Source of the DNA: JBBDYG01 sp040901765
GTDB taxonomy: Bacteria; Planctomycetota; Planctomycetia; Pirellulales; Lacipirellulaceae
Direction: 5' to 3'
Length of the DNA stretch: 64,000 bases
Assembly (NCBI GenBank): GCA_040901765.1
Contig: JBBDYG010000033.1
Span: forward strand, 62,001 to 126,000
Within the stretch, counting starts at the first letter, position 1. Each line of letters starts with the position of its first letter. Positions 24,592 to 33,417 of this stretch are shown piece after piece. The notes beneath the pieces were generated by a model. The model saw only the letters and a program-made list of their open reading frames with translations, did not search any database and was not told where the DNA came from. The translations under genes and the position numbers were made by a program.

Positions 24592-26385
24592 TTAACGGAC
24601 TGGAGCGCCGTCCGCGGTTGGTTGCGTATCACGAGCTGGAATCGCAGACTGCGGCGACCGTAGGTCGCCGGCTATGCGGCCCGACCATTTCTCGAAGTTG
24701 CCGTCGAGCGCGGCCCACAAGGCGGCTGTGAGGATCGAGTACCAAATCATCCCGATGACGTAGTTCGAGAATATTTCGCCATTATAGTTCGAGATCATCT
24801 CGCCGTTAACGTATCCCTGATTGCTGAATTCTCCTGGCGCAATCAACAGCAGGGGCGCGCAGGAAGCAAAGACAAAGTTCTCGGCCTCGCTATTTGGGCC
24901 GGCGACAAGGAACGGCATGCAGCAGCAGAGGACGTAACCGCCGCCGACGAAGAAGAGCGTGGCCATCGTGGCGCTGCCGGAACGCAGCGAACTGGAGAGC
25001 CGCAACGAGTAGATCAGCCCGACCAGGCTCGCGAAGATGGCAAGCAGGAGCAAGGTGCCGACAAGGAACGGAATGGCGAACAGAAAGGTGGGATTGAGCG
25101 TCACGGCCAATCCCCACACCAGCAGCAGCACTGCTGCCAGCCAGCGGAAGGCATAGAGGTTGCCCAGGAGCTTCGCGGCGAGGATTTCCCGCCCCGTCAT
25201 CGGAGTCGACAGAATCGAGAGCCAGGTGTCGCGTTCTTTCTCATAGGTGACGAGGCTCGCGGCCCGCGCGCCGCACAACAGTAGCGCGCCGCTGCCAATG
25301 GTGGCGCCGATGCCGAGCGCGAATTCATCGAAGAAATCTCGACGGGTGCCGCTGATGGTTTCCCAGGCTTCTAAATACTGGTAGCCGAGCATCCATAGCA
25401 GCCCTCCGACGGCGAGAGTGGCAGCCGCTCGGCCGAGCAGACCGAGCCGCGTGGCGGCGGTGCGGGCGAAGGTTTCCTTCCACAACATGGCGTGCTGGCC
25501 CAAAGGCCGTCGCCAGCGGGGAAGCTCCAACCGCCAGCGCCGCCGGCCGCCCGCCCCTTCCCCGCCGCCCGCGCTGCGAAGATGAACCCGCCGCACGGCG
25601 CTAACGGCCAGCGCGATCAATGCCGCGCTTAATACGGAGTGCGCGAGGAGCATGCGCCACACGATTTGCATATTGAACCCGATGCTCATCGACATTGCAA
25701 ACAATCCCGAAAGGGGATTGATGGCATTGGCCCATCCGATCATGCGAAGTGCCACTTGGCCAAGCCAGAACGAATTGAGGATGCCGCCTCCCATGACAAA
25801 GGCCGACAGGACCATGGGCACCAGCAGCACTGCGATCAGCACGAGATAGACCCGGCTTAGCGCGTCGCGGCCGCGCGGCGACCAGACGGAAATGGCGATC
25901 GATGCGGCCGTGACCGCGACGCCGGTGCTGGCGAGCATCAGGAAGCAGCCCAGAAGCCGATCGCCGGAAATGCCGCCCATCAGGCGGAAGATTGCCAGCA
26001 CCGGCAGCGCGGTGATCAGTAAAAGACCGAGCAGCAGCAGCCGTGCCGCGAGTTTCGAGAGCACGATTTCCGCGTTGCTCAGGTCAGTTGCGAACAGATA
26101 CTCAATCGTCCGCCGCTCGCGTTCGGTGGCGATTACCCCGGCCGAGAGCGCCGGGCCGATCGCGAGCACCGCCAGCACGGAGACCCAGGCAAAGCTCAGG
26201 AAGAAAGAATTGGCGAGTTCGGCGGCCTGGTCGATGCTAAGCGGGCCGCCGCGAAACGAAACCGACGAGTAACTCATCCACATGACGAACAGCAGCAACA
26301 GGCCGAAGACGCCGCGCAGCCAGAAGTACCGCGATCGTCGGGCGATGGAGTACAACTCGTAGCGGAAGACGGGGCCTAACAGCAT
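24592..26385 (-). CDS. ABC-2 type transporter permease, duplicated architecture
   Basis: A 597-residue polytopic protein with the same plan as the one at 715-2520: the N-terminus 'MLLGPVFRYELYSIARRSRY', then 'ATERERRTIEYLFATDLSNA' after the second helix, a soluble linker at about 270-300 and a second membrane half with 'YEKERDTWLSILSTPMTGRE'. It is a probable membrane subunit of an ABC exporter or a transporter-like system; the ATP-binding partner is elsewhere. It lies 148 bases downstream of the secretin-like gene on the same strand. The ATG at 26385 fits the family N-terminus. Confidence 0.82.
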   Translation of the reverse strand: MLLGPVFRYELYSIARRSRYFWLRGVFGLLLLFVMWMSYSSVSFRGGPLSIDQAAELANSFFLSFAWVSVLAVLAIGPALSAGVIATERERRTIEYLFATDLSNAEIVLSKLAARLLLLGLLLITALPVLAIFRLMGGISGDRLLGCFLMLASTGVAVTAASIAISVWSPRGRDALSRVYLVLIAVLLVPMVLSAFVMGGGILNSFWLGQVALRMIGWANAINPLSGLFAMSMSIGFNMQIVWRMLLAHSVLSAALIALAVSAVRRVHLRSAGGGEGAGGRRRWRLELPRWRRPLGQHAMLWKETFARTAATRLGLLGRAAATLAVGGLLWMLGYQYLEAWETISGTRRDFFDEFALGIGATIGSGALLLCGARAASLVTYEKERDTWLSILSTPMTGREILAAKLLGNLYAFRWLAAVLLLVWGLAVTLNPTFLFAIPFLVGTLLLLAIFASLVGLIYSLRLSSSLRSGSATMATLFFVGGGYVLCCCMPFLVAGPNSEAENFVFASCAPLLLIAPGEFSNQGYVNGEMISNYNGEIFSNYVIGMIWYSILTAALWAALDGNFEKWSGRIAGDLRSPQSAIPARDTQPTADGAPVR

Positions 26386-26473
26386 CGCCGCATGGTAGCG
26401 GAAACCGCAGCGCGATGCACGACGGGAAACGGGTTCGGCGCGGGTCTCCCGACCCCGCCGAAACGTGTGTGTT

Positions 26474-26515
26474 CGCTTGCGACGCGCTCAGCCGGCCGTG
26501 AGCGCGTCGCAAGCG
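26474..26515. repeat. 17-bp perfect inverted repeat downstream of secretin-like gene
   Basis: CGCTTGCGACGCGCTCA (26474-26490) pairs perfectly with 26499-26515 across an 8-base loop. It lies 19 bases after the stop at 26534. No U-run follows, so it may be a REP-like or RNA-stabilising hairpin rather than an intrinsic terminator. Confidence 0.75.
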
Positions 26516-26533
26516 AGCGCGGCTAAGGGGGCT

Positions 26534-29518
26534 TTAATCGTTGTCGCTCTGGTTATTGCTGCTGCTGTCGCTGTCTTTATTTCCGTCGCGATCCCCGTCG
26601 CGGTCGCGGCGGCGGCGTTCACGGCGCTCGCGGTCCTCGTCCGATGGCCCTTCCTGCGGTTGGACCTGCGGCTGCGGTGTTTGGGGTTGCCCCGTCGCAA
26701 TCGAGCCGCCGAGCGCCTGGCCCAAGGCCTGCCTAACCGTGTTGAGGTTCACATTTCCGTTGAGCTGCACGACTCGCGTCGATGTTTGGGGGCGGGCTTG
26801 CTCGTCGAGAATCCGCACCATCTCGACGATGCTGTCGAACAACTCCGTTTGCGCGGAAATGACCAGCGTATTCGAGGTGTCGTCGGCTCCGACAGCCAGT
26901 GCGCCTTCGAACGCCGCCTTGAGGGGCAACGTCTCTTTCGTTTCGCCCGTCCCATTCACGCTGTAGCGAATGACTGTCGTCCCTTCCAGCCGGCTGCCCG
27001 AGCGCTTCTCGTCCTCCGAATCGAACTCCTTGTCGCGGGAACTCAAGAGGTCGCGATAGACTTCCTTCAACGCCGCGGCGATGACGCTGGCCTTGGAGTA
27101 ATGCACCTTGATCGCCTCGGTACGGCGCGATTTGATCGTATTTGCGCGGGGCGGTTGATCGTACGCTTCAAGCAGAGCCCCAATTTCCGCCAACTGCGCC
27201 GTGGTGCCGTGCCGTACCAAAATGGAGTTCGTCCAGGTGTCGTAATCAATCACCAGCTTGCGCCGTTTCGAGAGTTGGCTCGGCCCCGAACCTTTATCCT
27301 TGCGAATCCAATCTCCCGACCACCAATCGCGGCTATATTCGCGGTCGTCGTCGTCCTCGAGCTCGTCCTTCAAAATGGCACCGAGATTCGCGTAGGCCGT
27401 TAGCGCGGAAATGTATTTGAGCGGAAACTCCTTAAATGGCACCGGCGGCGGCGCGAGCGTCTCCATTAAGTCGTGTACCTGTTCGAGCGCTGCCGCGTCG
27501 TCGGAGCTAAGCACCAGCCGGCCATCGTTGGTGATGGTGATCGTCACCGGCGGCGCTTTCGCGGCGGGTCCATTCGATTCGGGGGCCGGCGCCGGCGCGT
27601 CGGTCGATTCTGGCTGCGGGGGACTTACGTCGTCGGCGAATTGAAATCGCGTGTCGCGCGCTCTGCTGGTGGTGCGGTCTTTTGCTTCCGTTGATTCGGC
27701 TGCTGGCGCTGGAGTCTCTTTCTTCAGAGGCTCCTCGGCGCGGATGATCAACTCTCCCGCGCCCTGCCCGGGCCAGGCGGCCCGCAAGCGTTCGAGCGTC
27801 AGCCGCGCGTCTTCGGGGCTGAGGCCGTCGAGCACGCGGACGGCGCGCTCGTCGGTGTTTTGGTTTCCCAACTCACCCATTTGAGTGAGAAACGCTCGGA
27901 CTTCGGCCATTTGCTCGGTGGTGCCGCGGACGATCAGCCGATTGTTTTCGACATCGGCATCGACTTTGAGCAACGTCTCCTCAGGCTCCTCTTCTTCGTC
28001 GTTTTGGCCCCACGAATAGTAATAAGGGCGACGATTGCTGTCTTCCTTCTTTTCTTCCTTGCCCATCAGTGCAGTGATCGTTCCCGCCACCGCGTCGGCC
28101 GGATGCTTACGCAGCCGGAAAATCTCAATCACAATGTCGGTATCGTCGAGTTGCTCGATCATCTCCGCGATCCGCTCGTGATCGACGCTCGATGCACGGG
28201 CGAAGACGATCTTGGCGCCGTCGTCGGCCCGCAGTTCGGTGAGCGGATCGAGATCGCCGATTTCCTCGAGGGTCGATACGAGGGAATTGGGATTGATCGT
28301 CTTGAGCTTATAGCTCTTGGGCGTGCGCGCGGCAAAACTGCTCGGCCCGGTCGCGCTGGCGGCGATCTCTTCGCCCTCGGTCGGCACGTCGAGCATCTGG
28401 ATCGACCGCTCGATGATCTTGAGTTGCTCCTTGGGGGCGTTGGCCAAAATGCTGTTATTCTGGCGATTGAACGCCAAATAGACGGGCGGCCCGTCTTTCT
28501 GCAACATGCTGGCAACATCCTTGCCACCCTGCTGCATTTGCGCCAGAAGTTGCAGCTTTTGCTGCTGAAGCTGCAGATCCATCTGCGTGGGACGCGACGC
28601 CGGATCGAGTCCCAGGATGACATACAAAATGTCGATCACCTTTTCCGCGCGACGATGCTTGAGGACGAACTCTTTCGGTAGGCTGCCGTCGCCGGCGGCG
28701 AGGCGTTCTTCGTTCAGCAGCGCGCTCACGTCGCGGAGATTGGCCACCGCATCGATCAACAGCAGCCGCTTCGTACTGGCGAGCGGCAATACCTTCGCGT
28801 GGGCGCTAAGCACCTGCTTCACGTCCTCCGCCGCTTTAACGACCTCAATCCCTTCGGGCACTTGGAACGAGACCTTCACCCAATCGTGCGGCTGGCGGTC
28901 GTACAGCTCTTCTTCCGCAACGCGGGGCACGAGGCTCGGATCGAGTTTGTCGATCTTGAAGATGCTCAGCACTTCACCGTTGAGCAGCGACGTGTAACCC
29001 CGCGCTTGGAGGTGACGGTTGATGAGATCGCGGGCCTCGGGGAGCGTGTAGCTGTGCTGCGTCGTGAGGTTGAGATAGTCACTAGGCAGTTCTTGCCAAT
29101 CGAGGCTCTGCCCCGAGACATTGGCCAGCCATTGCATGACGTCGGGCCACCCCTGGCCGCTGAAGCTGAATTGGATGCGGCCCTGCTTGTCGGGCTTCGC
29201 CTGCAGCTCCTTGGGGTCGGGCACCGTCGGTGGTTTGTCGGGCCGATTGACGACGCTCTTGTTGTCTTCGGGCTTGGCGTCCGCGGGCTTGGCTTCGCCG
29301 TCCTTCTTCTCGCCTTCGGCGGAAGTGGCGGCTGGCGGCTGGCCGGGCTGGGTGGGTTGGCCCGGCATCGGCGGCTGCGCGGTCGCTTCGACGACAACTG
29401 CGCCGCCCGATGGGCCTGTTACAACGACCGGTTGCGCGACAGCCACGATCGCACATGCCGCAACGAGAAGCGACGAAAGCACTGCCCGCCGGTAGACCTG
29501 CCCCAACGACGTTCGCAT
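26534..29518 (-). CDS. exported secretin-N-domain-like protein lacking a visible pore domain
   Basis: A 994-residue protein. The ATG at 29518 has GAGG eight bases upstream and opens a signal peptide (RAVLSSLLVAACAIVAVAQP). A Pro/Lys/Asp-rich linker runs to about 105. Then come an STN/N0-like module ('FSGQGWPDVMQWLANVSGQS'), several N1-type modules (e.g. 'AEKVIDILYVILGLDP', 'PADAVAGTITALMGKEE', 'SVIAAALKEVYRDLLS') and repeated '...NNSILANAPKEQLKIIERS'-type strands. These resemble the periplasmic N-domains of type II/IV pilus secretins. The C-terminus is a highly charged tail (DRERRERRRRDRDGDRDG), and the secretin beta-barrel signature was not found, so it may form a periplasmic ring rather than an outer-membrane channel. 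Confidence 0.7.
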   Translation of the reverse strand: MRTSLGQVYRRAVLSSLLVAACAIVAVAQPVVVTGPSGGAVVVEATAQPPMPGQPTQPGQPPAATSAEGEKKDGEAKPADAKPEDNKSVVNRPDKPPTVPDPKELQAKPDKQGRIQFSFSGQGWPDVMQWLANVSGQSLDWQELPSDYLNLTTQHSYTLPEARDLINRHLQARGYTSLLNGEVLSIFKIDKLDPSLVPRVAEEELYDRQPHDWVKVSFQVPEGIEVVKAAEDVKQVLSAHAKVLPLASTKRLLLIDAVANLRDVSALLNEERLAAGDGSLPKEFVLKHRRAEKVIDILYVILGLDPASRPTQMDLQLQQQKLQLLAQMQQGGKDVASMLQKDGPPVYLAFNRQNNSILANAPKEQLKIIERSIQMLDVPTEGEEIAASATGPSSFAARTPKSYKLKTINPNSLVSTLEEIGDLDPLTELRADDGAKIVFARASSVDHERIAEMIEQLDDTDIVIEIFRLRKHPADAVAGTITALMGKEEKKEDSNRRPYYYSWGQNDEEEEPEETLLKVDADVENNRLIVRGTTEQMAEVRAFLTQMGELGNQNTDERAVRVLDGLSPEDARLTLERLRAAWPGQGAGELIIRAEEPLKKETPAPAAESTEAKDRTTSRARDTRFQFADDVSPPQPESTDAPAPAPESNGPAAKAPPVTITITNDGRLVLSSDDAAALEQVHDLMETLAPPPVPFKEFPLKYISALTAYANLGAILKDELEDDDDREYSRDWWSGDWIRKDKGSGPSQLSKRRKLVIDYDTWTNSILVRHGTTAQLAEIGALLEAYDQPPRANTIKSRRTEAIKVHYSKASVIAAALKEVYRDLLSSRDKEFDSEDEKRSGSRLEGTTVIRYSVNGTGETKETLPLKAAFEGALAVGADDTSNTLVISAQTELFDSIVEMVRILDEQARPQTSTRVVQLNGNVNLNTVRQALGQALGGSIATGQPQTPQPQVQPQEGPSDEDRERRERRRRDRDGDRDGNKDSDSSSNNQSDND

Positions 29519-29661
29519 GTCGGTTCCTCTGTGCCTTTCCCCCGCCCATTGGTTCGTTCCACCGCCGGCGCGGGATTCCTCCCAGGGAACCAGTATAGGC
29601 GGTTTCGCGGGCGGCCACAACTTTGTCGGGAAAAGCAGGCAGAGGGCAGTAAAGATAGCGA

Positions 29662-30666
29662 TTACTTGCCCATCGCGGCGATGATCGCATCGGCGAACCC
29701 GTCGGTGCTTGCGGTGCCGCCCAAGTCGCCGGTGGTTTGCTTGCCGGCAGCTATCACCGTCCGCACGGCATTCTCGACGCGGTCGGCTGCCTCGCGCTCC
29801 CGCAGGTAGCGGAGCATCAGCACTCCGCTCAGGATTAGGGCGGTGGGGTTGGCCAGGCCCTTGCCCGCGATGTCGGGCGCGGTGCCGTGGACCGCCTCGA
29901 ACACGGCGGCTTCTTCGCCGATGTTTGCGCTGGGGGTCACGCCGAGCCCCCCAACCAAGCCACTGGCGAGGTCGGAGAGAATATCGCCGAACAGGTTTTC
30001 CATTACCAGCACGTCGAAGCTGTGCGGATTCATGACGAGCTTCATCGCCGCCGAATCGACGATCGAGTCGTCAAACGCGATGTCGTGATACTCCGTGGCA
30101 ATATGGCGGCAAGTATCGAGAAACAGTCCATCGCTGAGCTTGAGGATGTTTGCTTTGTGAACGCAGGTGACTCGCGAACGCCCTTGGCGGCGGGCAGTGT
30201 CGAACGCGAAGCGGGCGATGCGCGCCGAGGCTTTCTCCGTAATCACCCGCAAGCTCTCAACAACGCCGGGCACAACGATATGCTCCAGGCCGCTGTACAG
30301 CCCTTCGGTGTTTTCGCGGACGACGATCAGATCGACGTCCTCGTACCGCGAGCGGATGCCGGCCATCGAGCGGGCCGGGCGGTAGTTGGCATAAAGTTCT
30401 AGCTTCTGCCGCAGCTCGACGTTCACGCTGCGATGACCGACGCCGCTGGGCGTGGCCGTCGGCCCTTTCAGCGTGGCCTGCGCCGTTCGCACGGCCTCCA
30501 AGGTCTCGACTGGGAGCGGCACGCCGGCGCGTTCGATGGCCGACAGCCCGGCATGTTGCACCTGCCACTCGATGGCGAGGCCCGTGGCTTCGATCACGCG
30601 CCGCGCGGCGGACGTTACTTCGGGGCCAATGCCGTCGCCGGGGATGAGAACCAGGTTGAAAGGCAT
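29662..30666 (-). CDS. NAD-type isocitrate/isopropylmalate dehydrogenase family
   Basis: A 334-residue decarboxylating dehydrogenase. Motifs are 'LIPGDGIGPEVTSAARRVIE', 'LYANYRPARSM', the substrate loop 'VVRENTEGLYSGLEH', 'VTCVHKANILKLSDGLF', 'VMENLFGDILSDLASGL' (metal Asp) and 'EAVHGTAPDIAGKGLANPTA'. The RENTEGLYSG loop favours isocitrate dehydrogenase over 3-isopropylmalate dehydrogenase. It would oxidise isocitrate to 2-oxoglutarate in the TCA cycle; homoisocitrate dehydrogenase is an alternative. The coenzyme preference (NAD) is inferred from family resemblance. Confidence 0.9.
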   Translation of the reverse strand: MPFNLVLIPGDGIGPEVTSAARRVIEATGLAIEWQVQHAGLSAIERAGVPLPVETLEAVRTAQATLKGPTATPSGVGHRSVNVELRQKLELYANYRPARSMAGIRSRYEDVDLIVVRENTEGLYSGLEHIVVPGVVESLRVITEKASARIARFAFDTARRQGRSRVTCVHKANILKLSDGLFLDTCRHIATEYHDIAFDDSIVDSAAMKLVMNPHSFDVLVMENLFGDILSDLASGLVGGLGVTPSANIGEEAAVFEAVHGTAPDIAGKGLANPTALILSGVLMLRYLREREAADRVENAVRTVIAAGKQTTGDLGGTASTDGFADAIIAAMGK

Positions 30667-30703
30667 TGGAGATTTGGGATTTCAGATTTGGGATTTGCGG
30701 ATT

Positions 30704-31210
30704 CTACTCCGCCTCTTCCGCATCATCCTCGCCGTTCAAGGTTTCTTCGCCGAACTCTTCGTCAAGCACGTCGCGGAGTTCTAGGGGGACGTGTAACGCC
30801 GAGGCCCCGCCGGCGGTGACGCTAATCGTGAGGAACGTGTTCTCGGGCGAATCGTCGTCGAACACCTCGGCCAAGTACGGGAAAACCTCTGGAATCTCTG
30901 CTCGGCAGTCGTCCCAGGCGAACGCCCGGGCGTAGACGGTGGTGGAATCTTCGCTGTCGGACGAGGCCTCGCGATCGCGGATTGCCTCGTCCACTTCTTC
31001 GGCACCCAGCCACGCCCGGGCGATTTCGCCGCCGATCTCGTCTTCGCAGTCGAGCAGAATCACGACCGGCCGTTCGACTTGGGAATCGGCGGCGTCGTCA
31101 TAGGCCTCGAACAACAGCGGGAGGCTGCTCTCGGCCAGTGCTTGTTGTTCTTCCAGGGCGATTTGCAATCCGTCGTTGACTTCGGTGGGGTCGTCGGGAT
31201 CTTCGGACAT
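30704..31210 (-). CDS. highly acidic hypothetical protein
   Basis: A 168-residue protein rich in Asp/Glu throughout (start MSEDPDDPTEVNDGLQIALE, end EETLNGEDDAEEAE). The central part has beta/alpha character ('ERPVVILLDCEDEIGGEIAR', 'NTFLTISVTAGGASALHVPL'). No signal peptide or known domain was recognised. It lies 37 bases upstream of the dehydrogenase gene on the same strand and could be co-transcribed. Upstream are a terminator (31287-31328) and a small-ORF transcription unit. Confidence 0.6.
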   Translation of the reverse strand: MSEDPDDPTEVNDGLQIALEEQQALAESSLPLLFEAYDDAADSQVERPVVILLDCEDEIGGEIARAWLGAEEVDEAIRDREASSDSEDSTTVYARAFAWDDCRAEIPEVFPYLAEVFDDDSPENTFLTISVTAGGASALHVPLELRDVLDEEFGEETLNGEDDAEEAE

Positions 31211-31286
31211 TGCGGTTCCTCCATGCTTCGAGGACAGAGCGCGGGAGGGATATCATGTCGTGGGTTAGCTGACCCCCCAGCGGCGG

Positions 31287-31328
31287 AAAAAACAAGGCCC
31301 GACTCCCACGTGCGTGAGAGCCGGGCCT
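31287..31328 (-). terminator. intrinsic terminator of a short leftward transcript
   Basis: Arms AGGCCCGACTCCCACG and TGAGAGCCGGGCCT (31295-31328) pair with one interruption. On the minus strand they are followed by TTGTTTTTT (A-run 31287-31292). It lies about 75 bases before the acidic-protein start and ends the unit beginning near 31588. Confidence 0.85.
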
Positions 31329-31411
31329 GTGATGGTTGCTTTGAGAACTTGCCCAGCGCGGTGCGCACCGCACGGGGGCCAAGGGCTCAGAAGCAGGTGG
31401 TGGTAGTCGCC

Positions 31412-31474
31412 CTAGGCGACCCGCCGGCCAACTCTAGGTTTGACCACCTCGCTGGCAAAAGAAACAACTGTCAT
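31412..31474 (-). CDS. 20-residue small ORF in a short terminator-bounded transcript
   Basis: ATG at 31474 with AAGGAGG (31486-31492) 11 bases upstream; product MTVVSFASEVVKPRVGRRVA, stop TAG at 31412-31414. The stop sits in a perfect palindrome GTCGCC-TAG-GGCGAC. If ribosomes slipped +1 there, the peptide would continue through ATTTTCF to a TGA about 25 bases on. The Shine-Dalgarno is among the strongest in the window. It could be a small protein or a leader peptide; expression is unproven. Confidence 0.4.
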   Translation of the reverse strand: MTVVSFASEVVKPRVGRRVA

Positions 31475-31593
31475 TCAATGGACCACCTCCTTCCTACTAG
31501 AAGCCTCGACAAGCTCGGAACCGTACGCCAGGGAAAGAAGCTCCGAAGTTGTCCTCTAGTCCCTCGTGCCGCGTAAGCACGAACTCTACGTCT

Positions 31594-31599
31594 AGTATA
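31594..31599 (-). promoter_or_regulatory. candidate -10 element for the small-ORF transcript
   Basis: Minus strand TATACT in GCGTATACTAGACG, five of six bases match TATAAT. The -35 region is weak. It would start an RNA of about 300 bases ending at the 31287-31328 terminator. Confidence 0.4.
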
Positions 31600-31654
31600 C
31601 GCAGCCACTCCGGCGAGTGCATCAGCGATTTTCCAATATTTTGCCTAAATTGCC

Positions 31655-31819
31655 GGGGGGGGCCGGAGGGGGCAAAATGTGCAAATGTCGAATTGGACAA
31701 AAGCCAGACGGTGAGCGAACCTCCATTGAGTGCGAACTGCTCATTACAATTATCAGGTGGCTGTCGGCCCACTTTCGACATTTCTACTTTTGCACATTTT
31801 GACATTTCGCCCCTCCCCC
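31655..31819. repeat. nested word-type inverted repeat forming the rtcB leader
   Basis: The left arm (31655-31692) contains GGGGGCAAAATGTGCAAATG. The right arm (31774-31819) contains TTGCACATTTTGACATTTCG and CCCCTCCCCC, its complement with gaps. It ends five bases before the rtcB ATG, so rtcB has no Shine-Dalgarno and may be translated from a structured leader. Together with the small-ORF unit this accounts for the 31211-31823 gap. Confidence 0.75.
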
Positions 31820-31823
31820 ACCC

Positions 31824-33221
31824 ATGAACCGCAAGCAACTTCAAAAACTCGGCGTCCCTCCAACCTGCACGAAGGCCGCCGTCGATGCGCTGGGCCGCGC
31901 CGCGGAGCAAGGCACCGGCTTTGGTATGAAAGGGCAGCGCGCGCGGCAACTGGTGATCGACGTGTTGCAGCATCCGGAGCAATTTGAAGACGACGCGATA
32001 TGGGGCGGCTTCGCCAGCGAGTTGCTGTCAGAAAAAGCCGCCGGTGTGCGGGAGCCGATCAAGTACGAAACCTGGGGTCACGACATCGACGCCGCCGCCC
32101 ACGCGCAGATGCGGCAGGCATGTCAGGTGCCGTGTGCGGTGAGCGCGGCGCTCATGCCCGACGCGCACGTCGGCTATGGCCTGCCGATTGGCGGTGTGCT
32201 GGCTTGCGAGAACGCGGTGATTCCGTACGCGGTGGGCGTCGATATCGCCTGCCGGATGAAGCTCTCGGTCCTCGATATGCCCGTGGAGTCTCTCGACAGT
32301 CGGTTCAACTTGTACAAGGAATCAATCGACAAGGGGACGCGGTTCGGCGTGGGTGTCGAGCATCGTCCGGCGCAGAATCATGCCGTAATGGACGAAGATT
32401 GGGACGTAACCCGCATTACTCGCGAAAGAAAAGACACGGCGTGGAAGCAGCTCGGCACTTCCGGTTCGGGGAATCACTTTGTCGAGTTTGGCACACTCAC
32501 CGTGGTGGAGGACGACGCGCAGCTTGGGTTAAACGAGGGTGAGTACGTGGCATTGTTGAGCCACAGCGGTAGTCGCGGCGCGGGGGCCGCCGTGTGCAGC
32601 ACCTACAGCCAGATCGCGCAACGCCTTCTGCCGAAGCGGTACGCGGAACTGGGCTGGCTGGCGTGGCTCGACCTCGACAGCGAAGCTGGCCAAGAATACT
32701 GGGCGGCGATGAACCTAATGGGCGACTACGCTGCCGCGAATCACGATGTGATTCACCGGCTCGTTTTCAAGCTTCTCGGCGCGCAGATTGTGGCCGGCGT
32801 CGAAAACCATCACAACTTCGCCTGGAAGGAACACCACAATGGTCGCGAAGTAATTGTCCATCGCAAAGGAGCGACCCCCGCCGGGCCGGGCGTGCTGGGA
32901 GTAATTCCCGGCTCGATGGGCGACCCCGGATTTGTGGTCCGCGGCCTGGGCAGCCGAGCCAGCTTGGCTTCGGCCTCCCACGGGGCCGGCCGGCGGATGT
33001 CGCGCCGGCAGGCGAACGACACCTACCGCTTTCGCGCGGTTCAGCAGGATCTGAAGGCCCGTGGAATTGCCGTCCTGTCGGCCGGTTCGGACGAAGTTCC
33101 CGGCGCTTACAAGGACATCCGCGAGGTGATGGCCGCCCAGCGCGACCTCGTCGAGATCGTTGCCCAGTTCGACCCCAAGATCGTCAAGATGTGCGGCGAC
33201 GGCAGCCGCGCCGAAGACTGA
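31824..33221 (+). CDS. rtcB: RtcB-type RNA-splicing ligase
   Basis: A 465-residue RtcB-family protein. Motifs are 'MPDAHVGYGLPIGGVLA', 'PYAVGVDIACRMKLSVLD' (metal-binding Asp/Cys), 'LGTSGSGNHFVEFG' (metal His), 'SHSGSRGAGAAVC', 'VENHHNFAWKEHH', 'VHRKGATPAGPGVLGVIPGS' and 'ASASHGAGRRMSRRQA', the guanylylation site region. It joins 2',3'-cyclic phosphate or 3'-phosphate RNA ends to 5'-OH ends with GTP and Mn, in RNA repair or tRNA maturation. No rtcA or archease gene is adjacent. The N-terminal 60 residues (HPEQFEDDAIWGGFASELL) are typical of the bacterial subgroup. Confidence 0.9.
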   Translation: MNRKQLQKLGVPPTCTKAAVDALGRAAEQGTGFGMKGQRARQLVIDVLQHPEQFEDDAIWGGFASELLSEKAAGVREPIKYETWGHDIDAAAHAQMRQACQVPCAVSAALMPDAHVGYGLPIGGVLACENAVIPYAVGVDIACRMKLSVLDMPVESLDSRFNLYKESIDKGTRFGVGVEHRPAQNHAVMDEDWDVTRITRERKDTAWKQLGTSGSGNHFVEFGTLTVVEDDAQLGLNEGEYVALLSHSGSRGAGAAVCSTYSQIAQRLLPKRYAELGWLAWLDLDSEAGQEYWAAMNLMGDYAAANHDVIHRLVFKLLGAQIVAGVENHHNFAWKEHHNGREVIVHRKGATPAGPGVLGVIPGSMGDPGFVVRGLGSRASLASASHGAGRRMSRRQANDTYRFRAVQQDLKARGIAVLSAGSDEVPGAYKDIREVMAAQRDLVEIVAQFDPKIVKMCGDGSRAED

Positions 33222-33227
33222 CCGCCC

Positions 33228-33245
33228 GCCGCTTGCGGCTTAGCG
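33228..33245. repeat. palindromic repeat family B
   Basis: GCCGCTTGCGGCTTAGCG, seven bases after the rtcB stop. Confidence 0.7.
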
Positions 33246-33331
33246 ATCTTGCCGACACACATTCCGTCCAAAAATAGTCCGCCCATCCATTAACGGACCC
33301 GCTCAAACGGTTATATTAGACCGATGTTGTT

Positions 33332-33417
33332 GGCGGCCCCAACGCCGCGGTCCATCATTTATCGGAGAACGAACATGAGAGAGCGCCGATTACCCTCGCC
33401 GCGGTATTGTGTTTCAG
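33332..33417 (+). promoter_or_regulatory. duplicated leader, copy 1 (frameshifted)
   Basis: Bases 33332-33380 are identical to 34447-34495 over 49 positions, including the GGCGGCCCCAACGCC hairpin, CGGAGAACGAAC Shine-Dalgarno region and ATGAGA. After an extra AG in this copy, identity resumes for about 34 more bases. Upstream, CAAACGGTTATATTAGACCG (33304-33323) is also shared with copy 2 and contains a -10-like TATATT. Confidence 0.75.
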
